Assembly: GCA_018902795.1 (NCBI GenBank)
Contig: JAHIQD010000013.1
Span: 1 to 59,076, forward strand
Direction: 5' to 3'
DNA from: Bacteroidota bacterium
GTDB taxonomy: Bacteria > Bacteroidota > Bacteroidia > Flavobacteriales > Weeksellaceae
DNA length: 59,076 bases
Shown: positions 7,682-17,046 of the stretch, piece by piece
Layout of the letters: each line of letters begins with the position of its first letter
How positions within the stretch are numbered: position 1 is the first letter of the stretch
Notes under the pieces: generated by a model
Databases searched by the model: none
What the model was told of the DNA's origin: nothing
Seen by the model: the letters and a program-made list of their open reading frames with translations, nothing else
Position numbers and translations under genes: made by a program

Positions 7682-8998
7682 TCAATCAGTCTCTGATGTT
7701 TTATGATGTGCTTTTCTGCCGCTGTTAAAAGCCGCCGCAATAAAGAAGGCGGCAAATGAAGGCAACAGCCATTCCAGATGATGCTGTGACAAAGGCAGCC
7801 AGGTTTTGATCTCTTCGATAGGGGAAGAAAACAGATTAAAATGTTTGAAAACAGAGAGCGAGGCAATCGCTCCGGCAGTGGCCACCGCAGCAACGAAAGG
7901 AGTTTTGGAAAAGATAATTTTACCAAAAAACAGTACCGTCAGGATAAGCGCAAAGGTAATAGGATACACAAAGTCCAGTATAACTACCGCGTATTCGATA
8001 ATCTCTTCCACACTTTTTACTGAAAAATAGGCAGAAACCAAACAAGTGATCAAAACCCCTGCTTTATAGCCAATTTTTCCTTTTGTAAGTTCTTCGAGAA
8101 AACTTCCCATCGCAGAAGTCAGCGCAATCGCTGTGGTAAGACAGGCTAAAGCCACGGCGATAGAAATAATCAGCGTTCCGGTTTCACCCATTAAAGCTTT
8201 GGAAATATGCAGCAACAAATCGGTGCGGGAGACATTTTCAGAAAACGCATATCCGGAATGTGCACCCAGATAAATCAATCCGCCATAAATAAACAGCAGC
8301 GCAACCATAGAAATCAGCCCCGCCGCAATGGTAATTTTAAAACGGTCTTTAGCATTGGTATACCCTTTGTCGATTGCTGCAGAAATAATAATTCCCGCAA
8401 AGATCACCGATGCCAAAACATCCAAAGTCTGGTATCCTTCATGAAAGGCAAAAACGAAGGACTGCTGAGAGGTAACACCGGTAGACTGGGCAATTGCCGT
8501 GGGATTCATGATCCCAACAGTAACCAGAATGCCTAAACTTAAGATGAGAAAAGGAGTCAGGAAGTTCCCGATAATATCCACAATTTTAGATTTGGAAACC
8601 GATAAGGCTAAAACGATGGCGAAGAAAATAAATGAAAAAATAATATTGCTGAAATTGGGCAACAACGGCTTGATTCCTATTTCGAAAGTCGCTGCTCCCG
8701 TTCTTGGGATGGCGACCAGCGGACCGATACAGAGCATGATCAGCAAAGCTAAAACCGTAACTACTACAGTATTTACTTTTCGACCCAAATCCGTAAAAGA
8801 AGTCCCGAAAAGCACCACGGTAAGTACCCCTAAAAATGGGGAAACAATTCCTGTGGTGAAAAATCCGGCAATAGCTGCAAACCATTCGCCTCCCGTTTTC
8901 AGGCCAATAAACGGAGGCAGAATTAAATTCCCCGCCCCAAAGAACATCGCAAAAAGGGCAAAACCCAAAGTGACCGCTGTCCCTAATTTATTTTTCAT
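7682..8998 (-). CDS. brnQ: Branched-chain amino acid:cation symporter BrnQ
   Basis: This 438-residue, very hydrophobic inner-membrane protein has about 12 predicted spans. The start MKNKLGTAVTLGFALFAMFFGAGN with FGAGNLILPP is the hallmark of the LIVCS (BrnQ) family, which imports leucine, isoleucine and valine with sodium or protons. TGIVSPFLGVLTV and the conserved central region also fit, and length is normal. It is a separate gene facing the same way as the dicarboxylate symporter upstream, 64 bp away, so the pair could share a transcript. The substrate is inferred from the family. Confidence 0.93.
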   Translation of the reverse strand: MKNKLGTAVTLGFALFAMFFGAGNLILPPFIGLKTGGEWFAAIAGFFTTGIVSPFLGVLTVVLFGTSFTDLGRKVNTVVVTVLALLIMLCIGPLVAIPRTGAATFEIGIKPLLPNFSNIIFSFIFFAIVLALSVSKSKIVDIIGNFLTPFLILSLGILVTVGIMNPTAIAQSTGVTSQQSFVFAFHEGYQTLDVLASVIFAGIIISAAIDKGYTNAKDRFKITIAAGLISMVALLFIYGGLIYLGAHSGYAFSENVSRTDLLLHISKALMGETGTLIISIAVALACLTTAIALTSAMGSFLEELTKGKIGYKAGVLITCLVSAYFSVKSVEEIIEYAVVILDFVYPITFALILTVLFFGKIIFSKTPFVAAVATAGAIASLSVFKHFNLFSSPIEEIKTWLPLSQHHLEWLLPSFAAFFIAAAFNSGRKAHHKTSETD

Positions 8999-9062
8999 TG
9001 GTTAATCTTTAACAATAACAGTAAATCCCAACAAAATTCACGCATTACTGAAAAAACTTATT

Positions 9063-10313
9063 TTATAAATTTCCTCCGTGATCTTCCAGCTGCCCTTCCC
9101 ATTTGGAAACAGAAGAAGTTGCCAATGCATTACCCAAAACATTCGTCATACTTCTTCCCATATCACAGAAATGATCAATCGGAAGAATCAGTGCAATTCC
9201 TTCAGGCGGAATACCGAACATGGTACACGTCGCCACGATGATCACCAAACTTGCGCGCGGTACTCCGGCGATTCCTTTTGAAGTAAGCATCAACACTAAA
9301 AGCATGGTGATTTGCTGACCGACAGACATTTCGATACCGTAAATCTGCGCAATAAATATGGAGGCGAAAGTCATGTACATCATGCTTCCGTCGAGATTGA
9401 AAGAGTATCCTAATGGCAAAATAAAAGAAACAATTCTGTTGTTACAGCCGAATCTTTCGAGTTCTTCCACTAATTTCGGGAAAACTGCTTCTGAACTTGT
9501 CGTTGAAAAAGCGATCAGTAAAGGTGCTTTGATTCTTCTCAGTAATTCGAAGAGCCTGTTTCCTAAAATTAAATAACCCACCAACAGCAAGACCAACCAT
9601 AAAATTCCGAGTGCAAAGAAAAAATCGCGGAGATAAATGGCGTACACTTTAAAGATTTCGAAACCATTTGTAGCTACCACTGCTGCTATTGATCCCAAAA
9701 CCCCCAAAGGAGCGAACCACATGATGTAGCCTACCATTTTCAAAATGGCGTGTGCACAGATATCAAAAGCCTTCACAATGGGTTTTACATACTCTTCCCC
9801 CATATTGGCCAAAGCAACCCCGAACATGATGGAAAATACCACAATCTGCAAAACTTCGTTGGTGGCAAAAGCTTCAAATAAACTTTTGGGGATGATGTGT
9901 TTTACAAAATCTTCCATGGAAAATCCTTTGCTGGATTTCAGCAGTTCATCAGCTGATGCCGCGTCCTGAATGGGAAGTTTGGTAACATGGCCCGGTTCGA
10001 GCCAGTTCACCAATATCAATCCTATAAAAAGTGAAACCAAAGAAGCGGTGATGAACCAAAGCATTGCTTTTGTTCCTACCCTGCCAATCATTTTCATGTC
10101 GCTCATTTTGGCAATTCCCACTACCAGAGTAGTGAAAACCAACGGCGCAATAATCATCTGAACCAAACGGATGAAAACCGTTCCCAGGAGTTTGATGTTT
10201 TTTGAAAATCCTTCAGCGCTTTCAGGATATTGTGTGTGAACGATTCCGCCCATGATTACCCCTAGAATCAGCGCAATGATGATGGCAATAAACAGCTTGT
10301 TTTGACCTTTCAT
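9063..10313 (-). CDS. Dicarboxylate/amino acid:cation symporter (DAACS family)
   Basis: This 416-residue membrane transporter imports glutamate, aspartate or C4-dicarboxylates with protons or sodium. The serine-rich loop AFSTTSSEAVFPKL, the unwound helix GYSFNLDGSMMY, the re-entrant SKGIAGVPRA and the substrate-site IDHFCDMGRSMTNVLGN are all present and in the usual order for GltP/DctA proteins. The serine-rich loop matches GltP/DctA generally and does not fix the substrate. A putative -7 box (TATATTTG) lies at 10375-10382. It is followed by brnQ, so the two carriers may be expressed together. Confidence 0.93.
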   Translation of the reverse strand: MKGQNKLFIAIIIALILGVIMGGIVHTQYPESAEGFSKNIKLLGTVFIRLVQMIIAPLVFTTLVVGIAKMSDMKMIGRVGTKAMLWFITASLVSLFIGLILVNWLEPGHVTKLPIQDAASADELLKSSKGFSMEDFVKHIIPKSLFEAFATNEVLQIVVFSIMFGVALANMGEEYVKPIVKAFDICAHAILKMVGYIMWFAPLGVLGSIAAVVATNGFEIFKVYAIYLRDFFFALGILWLVLLLVGYLILGNRLFELLRRIKAPLLIAFSTTSSEAVFPKLVEELERFGCNNRIVSFILPLGYSFNLDGSMMYMTFASIFIAQIYGIEMSVGQQITMLLVLMLTSKGIAGVPRASLVIIVATCTMFGIPPEGIALILPIDHFCDMGRSMTNVLGNALATSSVSKWEGQLEDHGGNL

Positions 10314-10374
10314 GTAGTTTGTTTTTTCGTAGATACCGTCCGCGGCAATGGTTTGCTGCGAATTTGTAAGGCTA

Positions 10375-10382
10375 CAAATATA
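10375..10382 (-). promoter_or_regulatory. Putative -7 box for the DAACS symporter gene
   Basis: TATATTTG on the minus strand matches the Bacteroidetes TAnnTTTG box, about 60 bp before the start codon. No good -33 box is seen at the usual distance. Confidence 0.4.
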
Positions 10383-10470
10383 TGTTTTTTTATTAAATAT
10401 ATATTGGCTGACCTAAGACAGGAGCTTTACAGCAAAGCTTACGAGGATGAGGAGTCAGAAATAAGAAAGG

Positions 10471-13182
10471 TTATTTTTTACCGCCACCGAAGCTGTTCAG
10501 ATTTACCGCCAGTGAAAGCATAAAATACCTTTTCAGCACAAGCTCTTCACGGTCTTCCAGATAATTGTCTCCTATCGTCTGAGTCGCATTCTGTCGTTGG
10601 TTAAGCAGGTCATTAACAGAGAATTTGAGTATCATCTGTTTTTTGAAAAACTGATAATTCACACTTGAATTCCAGAAATATGAACTCCGCGCAAAATCTG
10701 AGGCGATATTGTTATTTTTCACAAAAGTGAAATCGTTGCTGAAAAAAAGGTTTTTACTGAAAAAATAATTGGTAACACGCAGCGATAAATTCTGCCTGGA
10801 AGTATGCGTGCGGTCGGTTCGACCATTGGCATATCGGGAAGTGGAAAAACTGTATCCATAAGAGGCCCTCAGATTCATCAGATCTTTCAGGTTGATATTT
10901 ACCCCAAATTTTGGTGCAACGGTATAAGTGCTGTTGGTAAATACCGCAGCATCAAGAAAACCTCGGCGGTAGCTGTAACCGGCAGAAAAGGAAGGAACCA
11001 GATCCAGTTTGTTTCCATTCCATTTATAGGTTTTGGTAAGTGAAGTGGAAAAATTCAGCCTTTTATTGCCGCTGATATTCTCAAATGTCCTGAACTGCCT
11101 CCCTGTCTCATCATAAAAAGAGTAATTTACGATGTCGTTATCGGTATAGTTAAAACCCAGTCGTGAATAAAAATTAATCCCTTTCGCAACATTCATCGTA
11201 TTAAAGTTGATATTGGTAGAATTTTGCCACGTGCTTTTAAGATCCGGGTTCCCCTGAATGGTTACTAAAGGATCCGAAGTATCTACGTAAGGATTTAGAT
11301 CATTTACATCGGGAACGGTATAATTAGCGGAATTGGAAATCCGCAGCGCTGTTGTTTTGTTGAATTTATAATTCAGCATCAACTCATATTCAGGTAAAAT
11401 AAATTTTTTATGGAAACTGTAATTCTGGAGATTATAGACAGACATTACCTCCATTTGCGTAGTATTCAGGTTTGTACCGACACGAAAATTATATTTCGAT
11501 CTGTTTAAATTATAAATCAGCCCTGTATTGAAAAGACTGTTGTTTTGGTTGAGCTCATTGGATAAGAGCGTATTAAAAATGGAGTAACCTCCACTCGGTT
11601 CGTCAAAATCATTGACATTGAGTGTCCGGCCGAATTTCTGCCGTTCGTAATTCACTTCCAGACTAACGGTTGCTGAATCAGAAACAGGCTCAGTATATTT
11701 CACATTCGTCCGGAATACGTTGGCAGCATTGTCAAGTTTTGAAAGCTGATTTCTGTAATCATTCCGTTCCGGATCTTGGTAAAACAGCGTCTCCTGAAGG
11801 TTAAAATTCGTATTATTGTTTTGCGAAAAAATGTTGCTGAGCGTCGCCGACAGGGAGCGGTTAGGCTTCTCAAATTTTCTGATAAACCCAATCTGCGGTT
11901 TGAAACTGTTGGAGACCGTATTTCCTCTGGACGAACCCGTGCTGCTGTTGAGCAAAACACCGTCCCGCAGCGTCGAAGTACTGTTTTCAAGAGTAAGATC
12001 GGTGGCGGTACTGGAAAAACCTGTGGAAAAAGTAATTCGGGTGAGCGGATCCAGCGCTAGGGACGCGTCAGTATTGAAATTAAAGGTTTTTTTGTCGGTA
12101 TTCCCGCTTCTCTCGGAACGGTTATCAAGGGTATAATCAGGAAAAAAGGTAGTTCTGGAGATTTTAGAGAAGGTGTCGAGGTTGCTGTCCTTATACTGAA
12201 GACTGAATTTATCGAGATCAAAATTTTCGCCTATTTTATCTGAATAATTGAATCCTGCCATGGAAGTCCGTAAAATACCTGTGCTGGCGGTTCTTCCGTT
12301 GGCGGCTCTATTTCTGTTATTTTTTTCAAAAAAACCGTCCACGGAAAAATCTGACACGTTAATATTATTGGATCCTGCAATCACCGCTATATTACGGTCC
12401 TGCTGGAATTTCGCAAACAAGCCTTTCACATCGTACCGCCGGTTGGTACCATAACCGAGATTAAAATTTTTGATGGTTCCTTTGTTATTTCTTTCATCAA
12501 TATTGAAATTAACGGTGACACTGTCTGATTTGGGCGTCCGGCCCGTAAATTCCTCTTCTTTGGTTTTGGAGGTGGTGATCTGAATTTTTCGGATGAGATC
12601 TGCAGGAATGGTCTCCATTGCGATTTTTCCGTCTTTGTTAAAAAGCGGTTTCCCGTTAATCAGGATTTTGTTTACCGGTTTCCCGTTTACAGTCATTACC
12701 CCATCAGCATCGGTTTCTACACCCGGAATCTGTTCCAGTAACTTATCAATCTTATCATCAGGATTCACCTTTAGGTAAGAAGCATTGTATTCAACGGTGT
12801 CTTTTTTTATCCGAACAGGAGATGCTTTGATGGTCACTCCCTCAATATCACTCACCAGGTCTCTCTGCAAAAGCACCGTCCCCATTTTAAGATCCTGATG
12901 TACCGTTTCAAACTTTTTCGAAAACGCCCGGAACTTATCATGAGAAATTTGCAGAAAAGCAGGCTCATTCTGTGCCGGAATTTTAAAACTGAAACTTCCG
13001 TTGCTGTCGGTTCCTGTAAAATTCACAACCGTGGAATCCTTCTGTTTAAGAAGAGTTGCAGCAGCATTTTCTAAAGGCTGACCGTCAGCATCCTGAACAC
13101 GACCTTCAACAGTGAACGTTTGCGCACCTAATTGCGCAGCAAATAATAAAAATAGCAAATAAAGACTTTTCATTAATTTCAT
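10471..13182 (-). CDS. Outer-membrane beta-barrel (TonB-receptor-like) protein
   Basis: This is a 903-residue exported protein. A Sec signal peptide ends near AQLGAQ (residue 21). Residues 22-105 form a carboxypeptidase-D-regulatory-like beta-sandwich (FTVEGRVQDADGQPLENAA). Next comes a plug-like region including EQIPGVETDADG and NGKPVNKILINGKPLF, and the remaining about 650 residues are repetitive amphipathic strands with many Y/N/F alternations typical of the OMP_b-brl_3 type barrel. No TonB box is visible. Such proteins are frequent in Bacteroidetes; the ligand is unknown. There is no SusD partner next to it, which argues against a classical glycan-uptake pair. It lies alone on the minus strand. 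Confidence 0.85.
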   Translation of the reverse strand: MKLMKSLYLLFLLFAAQLGAQTFTVEGRVQDADGQPLENAAATLLKQKDSTVVNFTGTDSNGSFSFKIPAQNEPAFLQISHDKFRAFSKKFETVHQDLKMGTVLLQRDLVSDIEGVTIKASPVRIKKDTVEYNASYLKVNPDDKIDKLLEQIPGVETDADGVMTVNGKPVNKILINGKPLFNKDGKIAMETIPADLIRKIQITTSKTKEEEFTGRTPKSDSVTVNFNIDERNNKGTIKNFNLGYGTNRRYDVKGLFAKFQQDRNIAVIAGSNNINVSDFSVDGFFEKNNRNRAANGRTASTGILRTSMAGFNYSDKIGENFDLDKFSLQYKDSNLDTFSKISRTTFFPDYTLDNRSERSGNTDKKTFNFNTDASLALDPLTRITFSTGFSSTATDLTLENSTSTLRDGVLLNSSTGSSRGNTVSNSFKPQIGFIRKFEKPNRSLSATLSNIFSQNNNTNFNLQETLFYQDPERNDYRNQLSKLDNAANVFRTNVKYTEPVSDSATVSLEVNYERQKFGRTLNVNDFDEPSGGYSIFNTLLSNELNQNNSLFNTGLIYNLNRSKYNFRVGTNLNTTQMEVMSVYNLQNYSFHKKFILPEYELMLNYKFNKTTALRISNSANYTVPDVNDLNPYVDTSDPLVTIQGNPDLKSTWQNSTNINFNTMNVAKGINFYSRLGFNYTDNDIVNYSFYDETGRQFRTFENISGNKRLNFSTSLTKTYKWNGNKLDLVPSFSAGYSYRRGFLDAAVFTNSTYTVAPKFGVNINLKDLMNLRASYGYSFSTSRYANGRTDRTHTSRQNLSLRVTNYFFSKNLFFSNDFTFVKNNNIASDFARSSYFWNSSVNYQFFKKQMILKFSVNDLLNQRQNATQTIGDNYLEDREELVLKRYFMLSLAVNLNSFGGGKK

Positions 13183-13315
13183 TTCTAATCTTCTTATTCA
13201 TGAGGGCCACAAAAGCAACAGCTGCAAAAATGCTTAGCAAATAGCGTTCCTCTCAGGGACAATATACGGCAATCTGTAAAACTGAAAAGATAACCGGAAA
13301 AGCCCGCCCACAAAA

Positions 13316-13339
13316 AAACCTCTGAAGAATCAGAGGTTT
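13316..13339 (-). terminator. Intrinsic terminator of the BON-domain operon
   Basis: A perfect 10-bp stem (AAACCTCTGA / TCAGAGGTTT) with an AGAA loop is followed by a T-run on the minus strand, 22 bp past the stop of the SH3b protein gene. Confidence 0.9.
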
Positions 13340-13361
13340 CGATTTATTTTCGTGCGAAGTT

Positions 13362-13781
13362 TTATGCCTGCAAATATCTTGCGTAAGCGTAACCTTCTTC
13401 GCCATCGGCAGTTCTTATTTTCCACCAGTCGTCCGAAGTCTGCTCTACCAAAGTAACGAACTCTCCTTTCGCTGCTTTTCCTACGATCGCAGCGTCAGTG
13501 GAAGGTTCCTGTCTGATATTAAGGTTAGAATCTTCAGTGGCTACTTTCAGAGCTGCCCCTGATGCCAAACCTGCAACCTGAACATCAACGTTAATATCCG
13601 AAGCAGAATAAGTAGAATCTATTGCTCCCAAAGCGTTCCATACTGCATCTTTAGCTGCTGTAGAACTCGCCTTTCCGGAAACATAAAGAATTCCGTCCTG
13701 TTCAGTTACCTGAAGACCAGAAACTCCTGCAGACTGTGCTGCGGAAATCACTCCTGCGTATTTATCCTGTAATGCGCTCAT
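13362..13781 (-). CDS. BON plus SH3b domain protein
   Basis: The 139-residue protein joins two small domains. Residues 1-72 are BON-like (GLQVTEQDGILYVSGKASS, then a helix and IDSTYSASDINVDVQV). Residues 78-139 form a bacterial SH3 domain (LNIRQEPSTDAAIVGKAAKGE, WWKIRTADGEEGYAYARYL). BON domains are thought to bind membranes or other envelope proteins, and SH3b domains often bind peptidoglycan. No signal peptide is visible at this start, which is odd for an SH3b protein. The gene lies 8 bp downstream of the lipoprotein with two BON-like repeats and is surely cotranscribed with it. Function is inferred. Confidence 0.8.
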   Translation of the reverse strand: MSALQDKYAGVISAAQSAGVSGLQVTEQDGILYVSGKASSTAAKDAVWNALGAIDSTYSASDINVDVQVAGLASGAALKVATEDSNLNIRQEPSTDAAIVGKAAKGEFVTLVEQTSDDWWKIRTADGEEGYAYARYLQA

Positions 13782-13789
13782 TTTAAAAA

Positions 13790-14269
13790 TTATTTAACGG
13801 TGTAATTATAGTTCACTTTTCCTGCTTTCAAGCCATCAACAGACATTTTTATTTTTCTTGCCTGTTCCGGGGAAACATTTCCGGTGAGGGTAAGTTCACC
13901 ATTTACTACTTCCACTTTTACGGACGGGAAATCTTTCACAGCATCCGTCACTTTTTGCTGCACTGCAGGATCTACTGCTGAAACAGTTTCCACTACGACC
14001 GGAGCTTCAATTGTTGACATATCCATCACATCTTTAATTCCAGGGATTGCCTTTAATGAAGCAATCATCGCATCTTTAGACGCCTGATCCTTAAATGTTC
14101 CGCTTAAGTGTGCAGTTCCGTCCTTCACTTCTACAGAAGCCGTTGGGTTAGAAGTCACTACGGTAGTAGCCTGAGTCTGAAGCTCAGCATCCGTTACTTT
14201 CTTTTTACACGCCACAGAACCGAAAGATACCGCAAGCGCCAGGGCTGCCATTGCAAATGTTTTTTTCAT
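13790..14269 (-). CDS. BON-domain lipoprotein
   Basis: This 159-residue protein has a lipoprotein signal peptide with lipobox SVAC (cysteine at residue 21). It is followed by KKKVTDAE, a charged stretch of the type that can route Bacteroidetes lipoproteins to the cell surface. Two BON-like repeats follow, at about 30-88 (ASVEVKDGTAHLSGTFKD) and 100-158 (PSVKVEVVNGELTLTGNVSP). OsmY-type BON proteins are linked to osmotic and envelope stress. The gene is the first of a two-gene operon with the BON/SH3b protein. A -7 box lies at 14304-14311. Confidence 0.85.
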   Translation of the reverse strand: MKKTFAMAALALAVSFGSVACKKKVTDAELQTQATTVVTSNPTASVEVKDGTAHLSGTFKDQASKDAMIASLKAIPGIKDVMDMSTIEAPVVVETVSAVDPAVQQKVTDAVKDFPSVKVEVVNGELTLTGNVSPEQARKIKMSVDGLKAGKVNYNYTVK

Positions 14270-14303
14270 AGTTGGATTATTTAATGTTAATATAAATGAT
14301 GAT

Positions 14304-14311
14304 CAAATTTA
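14304..14311 (-). promoter_or_regulatory. Putative -7 box for the BON-domain operon
   Basis: TAAATTTG on the minus strand is an exact TAnnTTTG match about 35 bp upstream of the start codon. A TTTC sequence 17 bp further upstream may be the -33 box. Confidence 0.55.
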
Positions 14312-14454
14312 ATAATAAAATGTATGCCGAAATATTAATAAATGATAAATTTTTCTTAAAATTTCACCAAATAACCCACATAATACGGTTTAATTTTAGC
14401 AATAATTCAAAAAAGCCATCTTTAATAAAGAGGTGATTTTCAGAGAAAAAGCAG

Positions 14455-15069
14455 CTATAAATTTCCCTCAATCGTCCGGAAAGTCAGATTGATTCTCGGC
14501 GAAGTTATTTTTTTTGTAGGTGGAAGCCGGTGAAGCCAAAAACTTTGGGTTTGGTCTTTCATCACTAATAAACTTCCGTGTTCAAGGATAAGTTCTACTT
14601 TTTCTTTGGTGAATTTATGTTTGAACGAAAACTTTCGCTCCGCGCCAAAACTCAGGGAAGCAATAGCGCCGTTTTTCTTCAAATCCTTTTCACCGTCACT
14701 GTGATAGGCCATGCCTTCCTCCCCGCTGTGGTAAAGATTGAGCAAGCAGGAATTGAACTTTTCCCCGGTGCGTTCTTCCGTTAATTTTTTCAGTTCAAGA
14801 AGTTCTCTCGTCCACGGAATGGCCTTTTTTGTCGATTTTGAGTAAGTATATTCGAAACTTTCGTCGCCATACCAGGCCACTTTCCTTTTGGTGATAATTT
14901 TTTTTCCGAAGATCACCGCTTCATCATTCTTCCATTCGATATTCTCCAGAAGTCTGCGGTAAAAATCATCGGCTTCTGCGGGGTTTAAAATTTTGCCATA
15001 ATAATTAACAGTTCCGTCTTTTGGCAGGAGGTTCAGGTTAGCATCTGGAAGGTTTCCGAATAAATCCAT
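14455..15069 (-). CDS. alkB: AlkB-type 2-oxoglutarate/Fe(II) dioxygenase
   Basis: This is a DNA-alkylation repair dioxygenase of 204 residues. The iron ligands H123-x-D125 (AYHSDGEKD) and H180 (FWLHRLPP) and the 2-oxoglutarate-binding arginines R192 and R198 (PRINLTFRTI) are all present. The nucleotide-recognition lid (NLYHSGEEGMAYHSDGE) is close to the ALKBH2/AlkB-like group that reverses 1-methyladenine and 3-methylcytosine. It is divergent from the CocE-type hydrolase gene, with 62 bp between the start codons, and is a single-gene unit. The exact substrate preference cannot be read from sequence. Confidence 0.92.
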   Translation of the reverse strand: MDLFGNLPDANLNLLPKDGTVNYYGKILNPAEADDFYRRLLENIEWKNDEAVIFGKKIITKRKVAWYGDESFEYTYSKSTKKAIPWTRELLELKKLTEERTGEKFNSCLLNLYHSGEEGMAYHSDGEKDLKKNGAIASLSFGAERKFSFKHKFTKEKVELILEHGSLLVMKDQTQSFWLHRLPPTKKITSPRINLTFRTIEGNL

Positions 15070-15131
15070 CGTTCAGTTTTAAAAATCAAATTTCTTTATT
15101 TTTTTTATAAATTCGTTTAAAATTAATATTC

Positions 15132-16988
15132 ATGAAAAAATACCTCCATTTTATTTTCTTCTTCTGTATTGTTTCGGCATTTGCGCAAACTGCTCCTGAC
15201 AACACTTTCGTTAAAGAAAACTTCACCAAAAAAGAAGTTTATATTCCGATGCGTGACGGTGTAAAATTATTTACTTCCATTTATATTCCAAAAGACATTT
15301 CAAAAGCTAAAAAATATCCGTTTATTATGCAGCGTACCTGCTACAGCGTCGCGCCGTACGGCGAAAATGAATATCGTGCAGGTTTGGGTCCCAATAAATA
15401 TCTGATGAACGACAAATATCTTTTCGTTTATCAGGATGTCCGCGGAAGATACATGAGTGAAGGAACCTTTACCAATATGACTCCCCAGGTTGAACGCAAA
15501 ACCAAGAAAGATGTTGATGAAAGCACCGATACCTATGACACCATCGAATGGCTTCTGAAAAACATCCCCAACAATAACGGAAAAGTAGGACAATACGGAA
15601 CTTCCTATCCCGGATTTTATACCGCTGCGGGAATCCTATCCGATCACCCGGCTTTAGTGGCTTCCTCTCCGCAGGCACCAATCTCCGACTTCTGGAATGA
15701 TGATTTTCTGCACAACGGAAAATTCATGCTTGGGTATTTCCGGACTTTCCCTGTTTTTGGTGTTCAAAAAACTAAAGCAGAAAACAAAGCCTGGTACGGC
15801 GATTCTTTTGTAAAACAAACGTCAGAAGACGGGCTGAAATTCTACCGTGATATGGGAACCCTGAAAGACGGCTACGAGAAATATTACCAAAACAATTTCT
15901 TCATGACCGAGATCATGAATCACCCGAACTACGATGACTACTGGCAGAAAAGAAGCCTGCTTCCCCACTTAAAAAATGTAAAACATGCCGTAATGACGGT
16001 TGGCGGATGGTTTGATGCGGAAGATTTATCCGGTCCGCTGAATATATATAAAACTATCGAGAAAACCAGCCCGAAAGCCAAAAACACCATTGTAATGGGA
16101 CCTTTTTCTCACGGAGCCTGGGCGCGTGAAAACGGAAAACATTTTCACAATGACATTTATTTCGGAGACAGTATCGCCACGTATTACCAAAAAAACCTGG
16201 AGACTAAATTTTTCAGTCATTATTTAAAAGGAAATGCAAAAACCGACGCCGGTTTGCCTGAAGCGGTAATGTATGACACCGGCAATAAAGAATGGAAAGA
16301 ATTTGCCGCTTACCCACCCAAAAACGCACAAAAAGTAAACTTTTACCTGGCAGATGGAACCCTTAAAAAATCACCATCACAGGGCGTTTCTGAATATTAC
16401 AGCGATCCCAATAATCCGGTTTTAAGTTCCGATAACATCAAAGAATTCAACGGATTTACGCCACGAAATTATATGAGTGAAGACCAGCGTTTCGCTGTTG
16501 GAAGACCTGATGTTCTTACTTTTACCACCGATGTTCTTACTGAAGATCTCACTTTTGCGGGCGAAATGATGGCGAAACTGAATATTGCATCCACTTCCAC
16601 TGACGCAGATTTTGCGGTAAAACTCATCGATGTTTATCCGGAAGATTTTGTACCGAAAGAAAAAAAGGAAGGGGTGATTTACGGAAACTATCATCAGATG
16701 GTTCGCAGTGAAATTATGCCGGCAAGATTCAGAAATTCAAGAGAAAAACCGGAAGCGCTTTCAACAAATCAGAAAACTGCGGTGAATTTTCAGCTTCAGG
16801 ATGTGATGCACACTTTCAAAAAAGGACACCGGATTCAGGTTCAGATTTCCAGCACATGGTTTCCGCTGTTTGCTGTGAATCCACAAAAATTTATGGACAA
16901 TCCTAATTTTGCCACCAAAGAAGACTATACAAAGGCATTTATAAAAATCTTTGGCGATAGTTCTATTGAAGCCGACATTCTGAAATAA
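15132..16988 (+). CDS. Exported CocE/NonD-family alpha/beta hydrolase (S15-like)
   Basis: The 618-residue protein begins with a signal peptide ending AFAQ. Its N-terminal alpha/beta-hydrolase half carries the nucleophile S158 in GQYGTSYPG, an acid in VGGWFDAED and a histidine in GPFSHGAW. The C-terminal third is the beta-jelly-roll that the X-Pro dipeptidyl-peptidase/CocE family shares (LTEDLTFAGEMMAKL, HTFKKGHRIQVQISST). Relatives include glutaryl-7-ACA acylases, cocaine esterase and X-Pro dipeptidyl peptidases; a periplasmic peptidase or acylase role is most likely. The ATG at 15132 gives a clean signal peptide. A hairpin at 16999-17026 terminates it. Confidence 0.88.
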   Translation: MKKYLHFIFFFCIVSAFAQTAPDNTFVKENFTKKEVYIPMRDGVKLFTSIYIPKDISKAKKYPFIMQRTCYSVAPYGENEYRAGLGPNKYLMNDKYLFVYQDVRGRYMSEGTFTNMTPQVERKTKKDVDESTDTYDTIEWLLKNIPNNNGKVGQYGTSYPGFYTAAGILSDHPALVASSPQAPISDFWNDDFLHNGKFMLGYFRTFPVFGVQKTKAENKAWYGDSFVKQTSEDGLKFYRDMGTLKDGYEKYYQNNFFMTEIMNHPNYDDYWQKRSLLPHLKNVKHAVMTVGGWFDAEDLSGPLNIYKTIEKTSPKAKNTIVMGPFSHGAWARENGKHFHNDIYFGDSIATYYQKNLETKFFSHYLKGNAKTDAGLPEAVMYDTGNKEWKEFAAYPPKNAQKVNFYLADGTLKKSPSQGVSEYYSDPNNPVLSSDNIKEFNGFTPRNYMSEDQRFAVGRPDVLTFTTDVLTEDLTFAGEMMAKLNIASTSTDADFAVKLIDVYPEDFVPKEKKEGVIYGNYHQMVRSEIMPARFRNSREKPEALSTNQKTAVNFQLQDVMHTFKKGHRIQVQISSTWFPLFAVNPQKFMDNPNFATKEDYTKAFIKIFGDSSIEADILK

Positions 16989-16998
16989 TACTCACAAA

Positions 16999-17026
16999 AA
17001 AAGTCCTGAATTACTTCAGGACTTTT
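16999..17026. terminator. Bidirectional terminator between the CocE-type gene and speB
   Basis: A 12-bp stem (AAAAGTCCTGAA / TTCAGGACTTTT) with a 4-nt loop has A- and T-runs on both sides. It lies between convergent genes and can serve both. Confidence 0.92.
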
Positions 17027-17046
17027 TTAATAGATTCAAATATTTT

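Noticed and set aside
8499..9005. 168-codon plus-strand ORF antisense to brnQ
   Set aside because: It is a shadow of the real brnQ frame, lysine- and proline-rich with no homology signal.
11700..12136. Overlapping ORFs inside the outer-membrane barrel gene
   Set aside because: Arginine-rich shadow frames on both strands with no independent start or spacing support.
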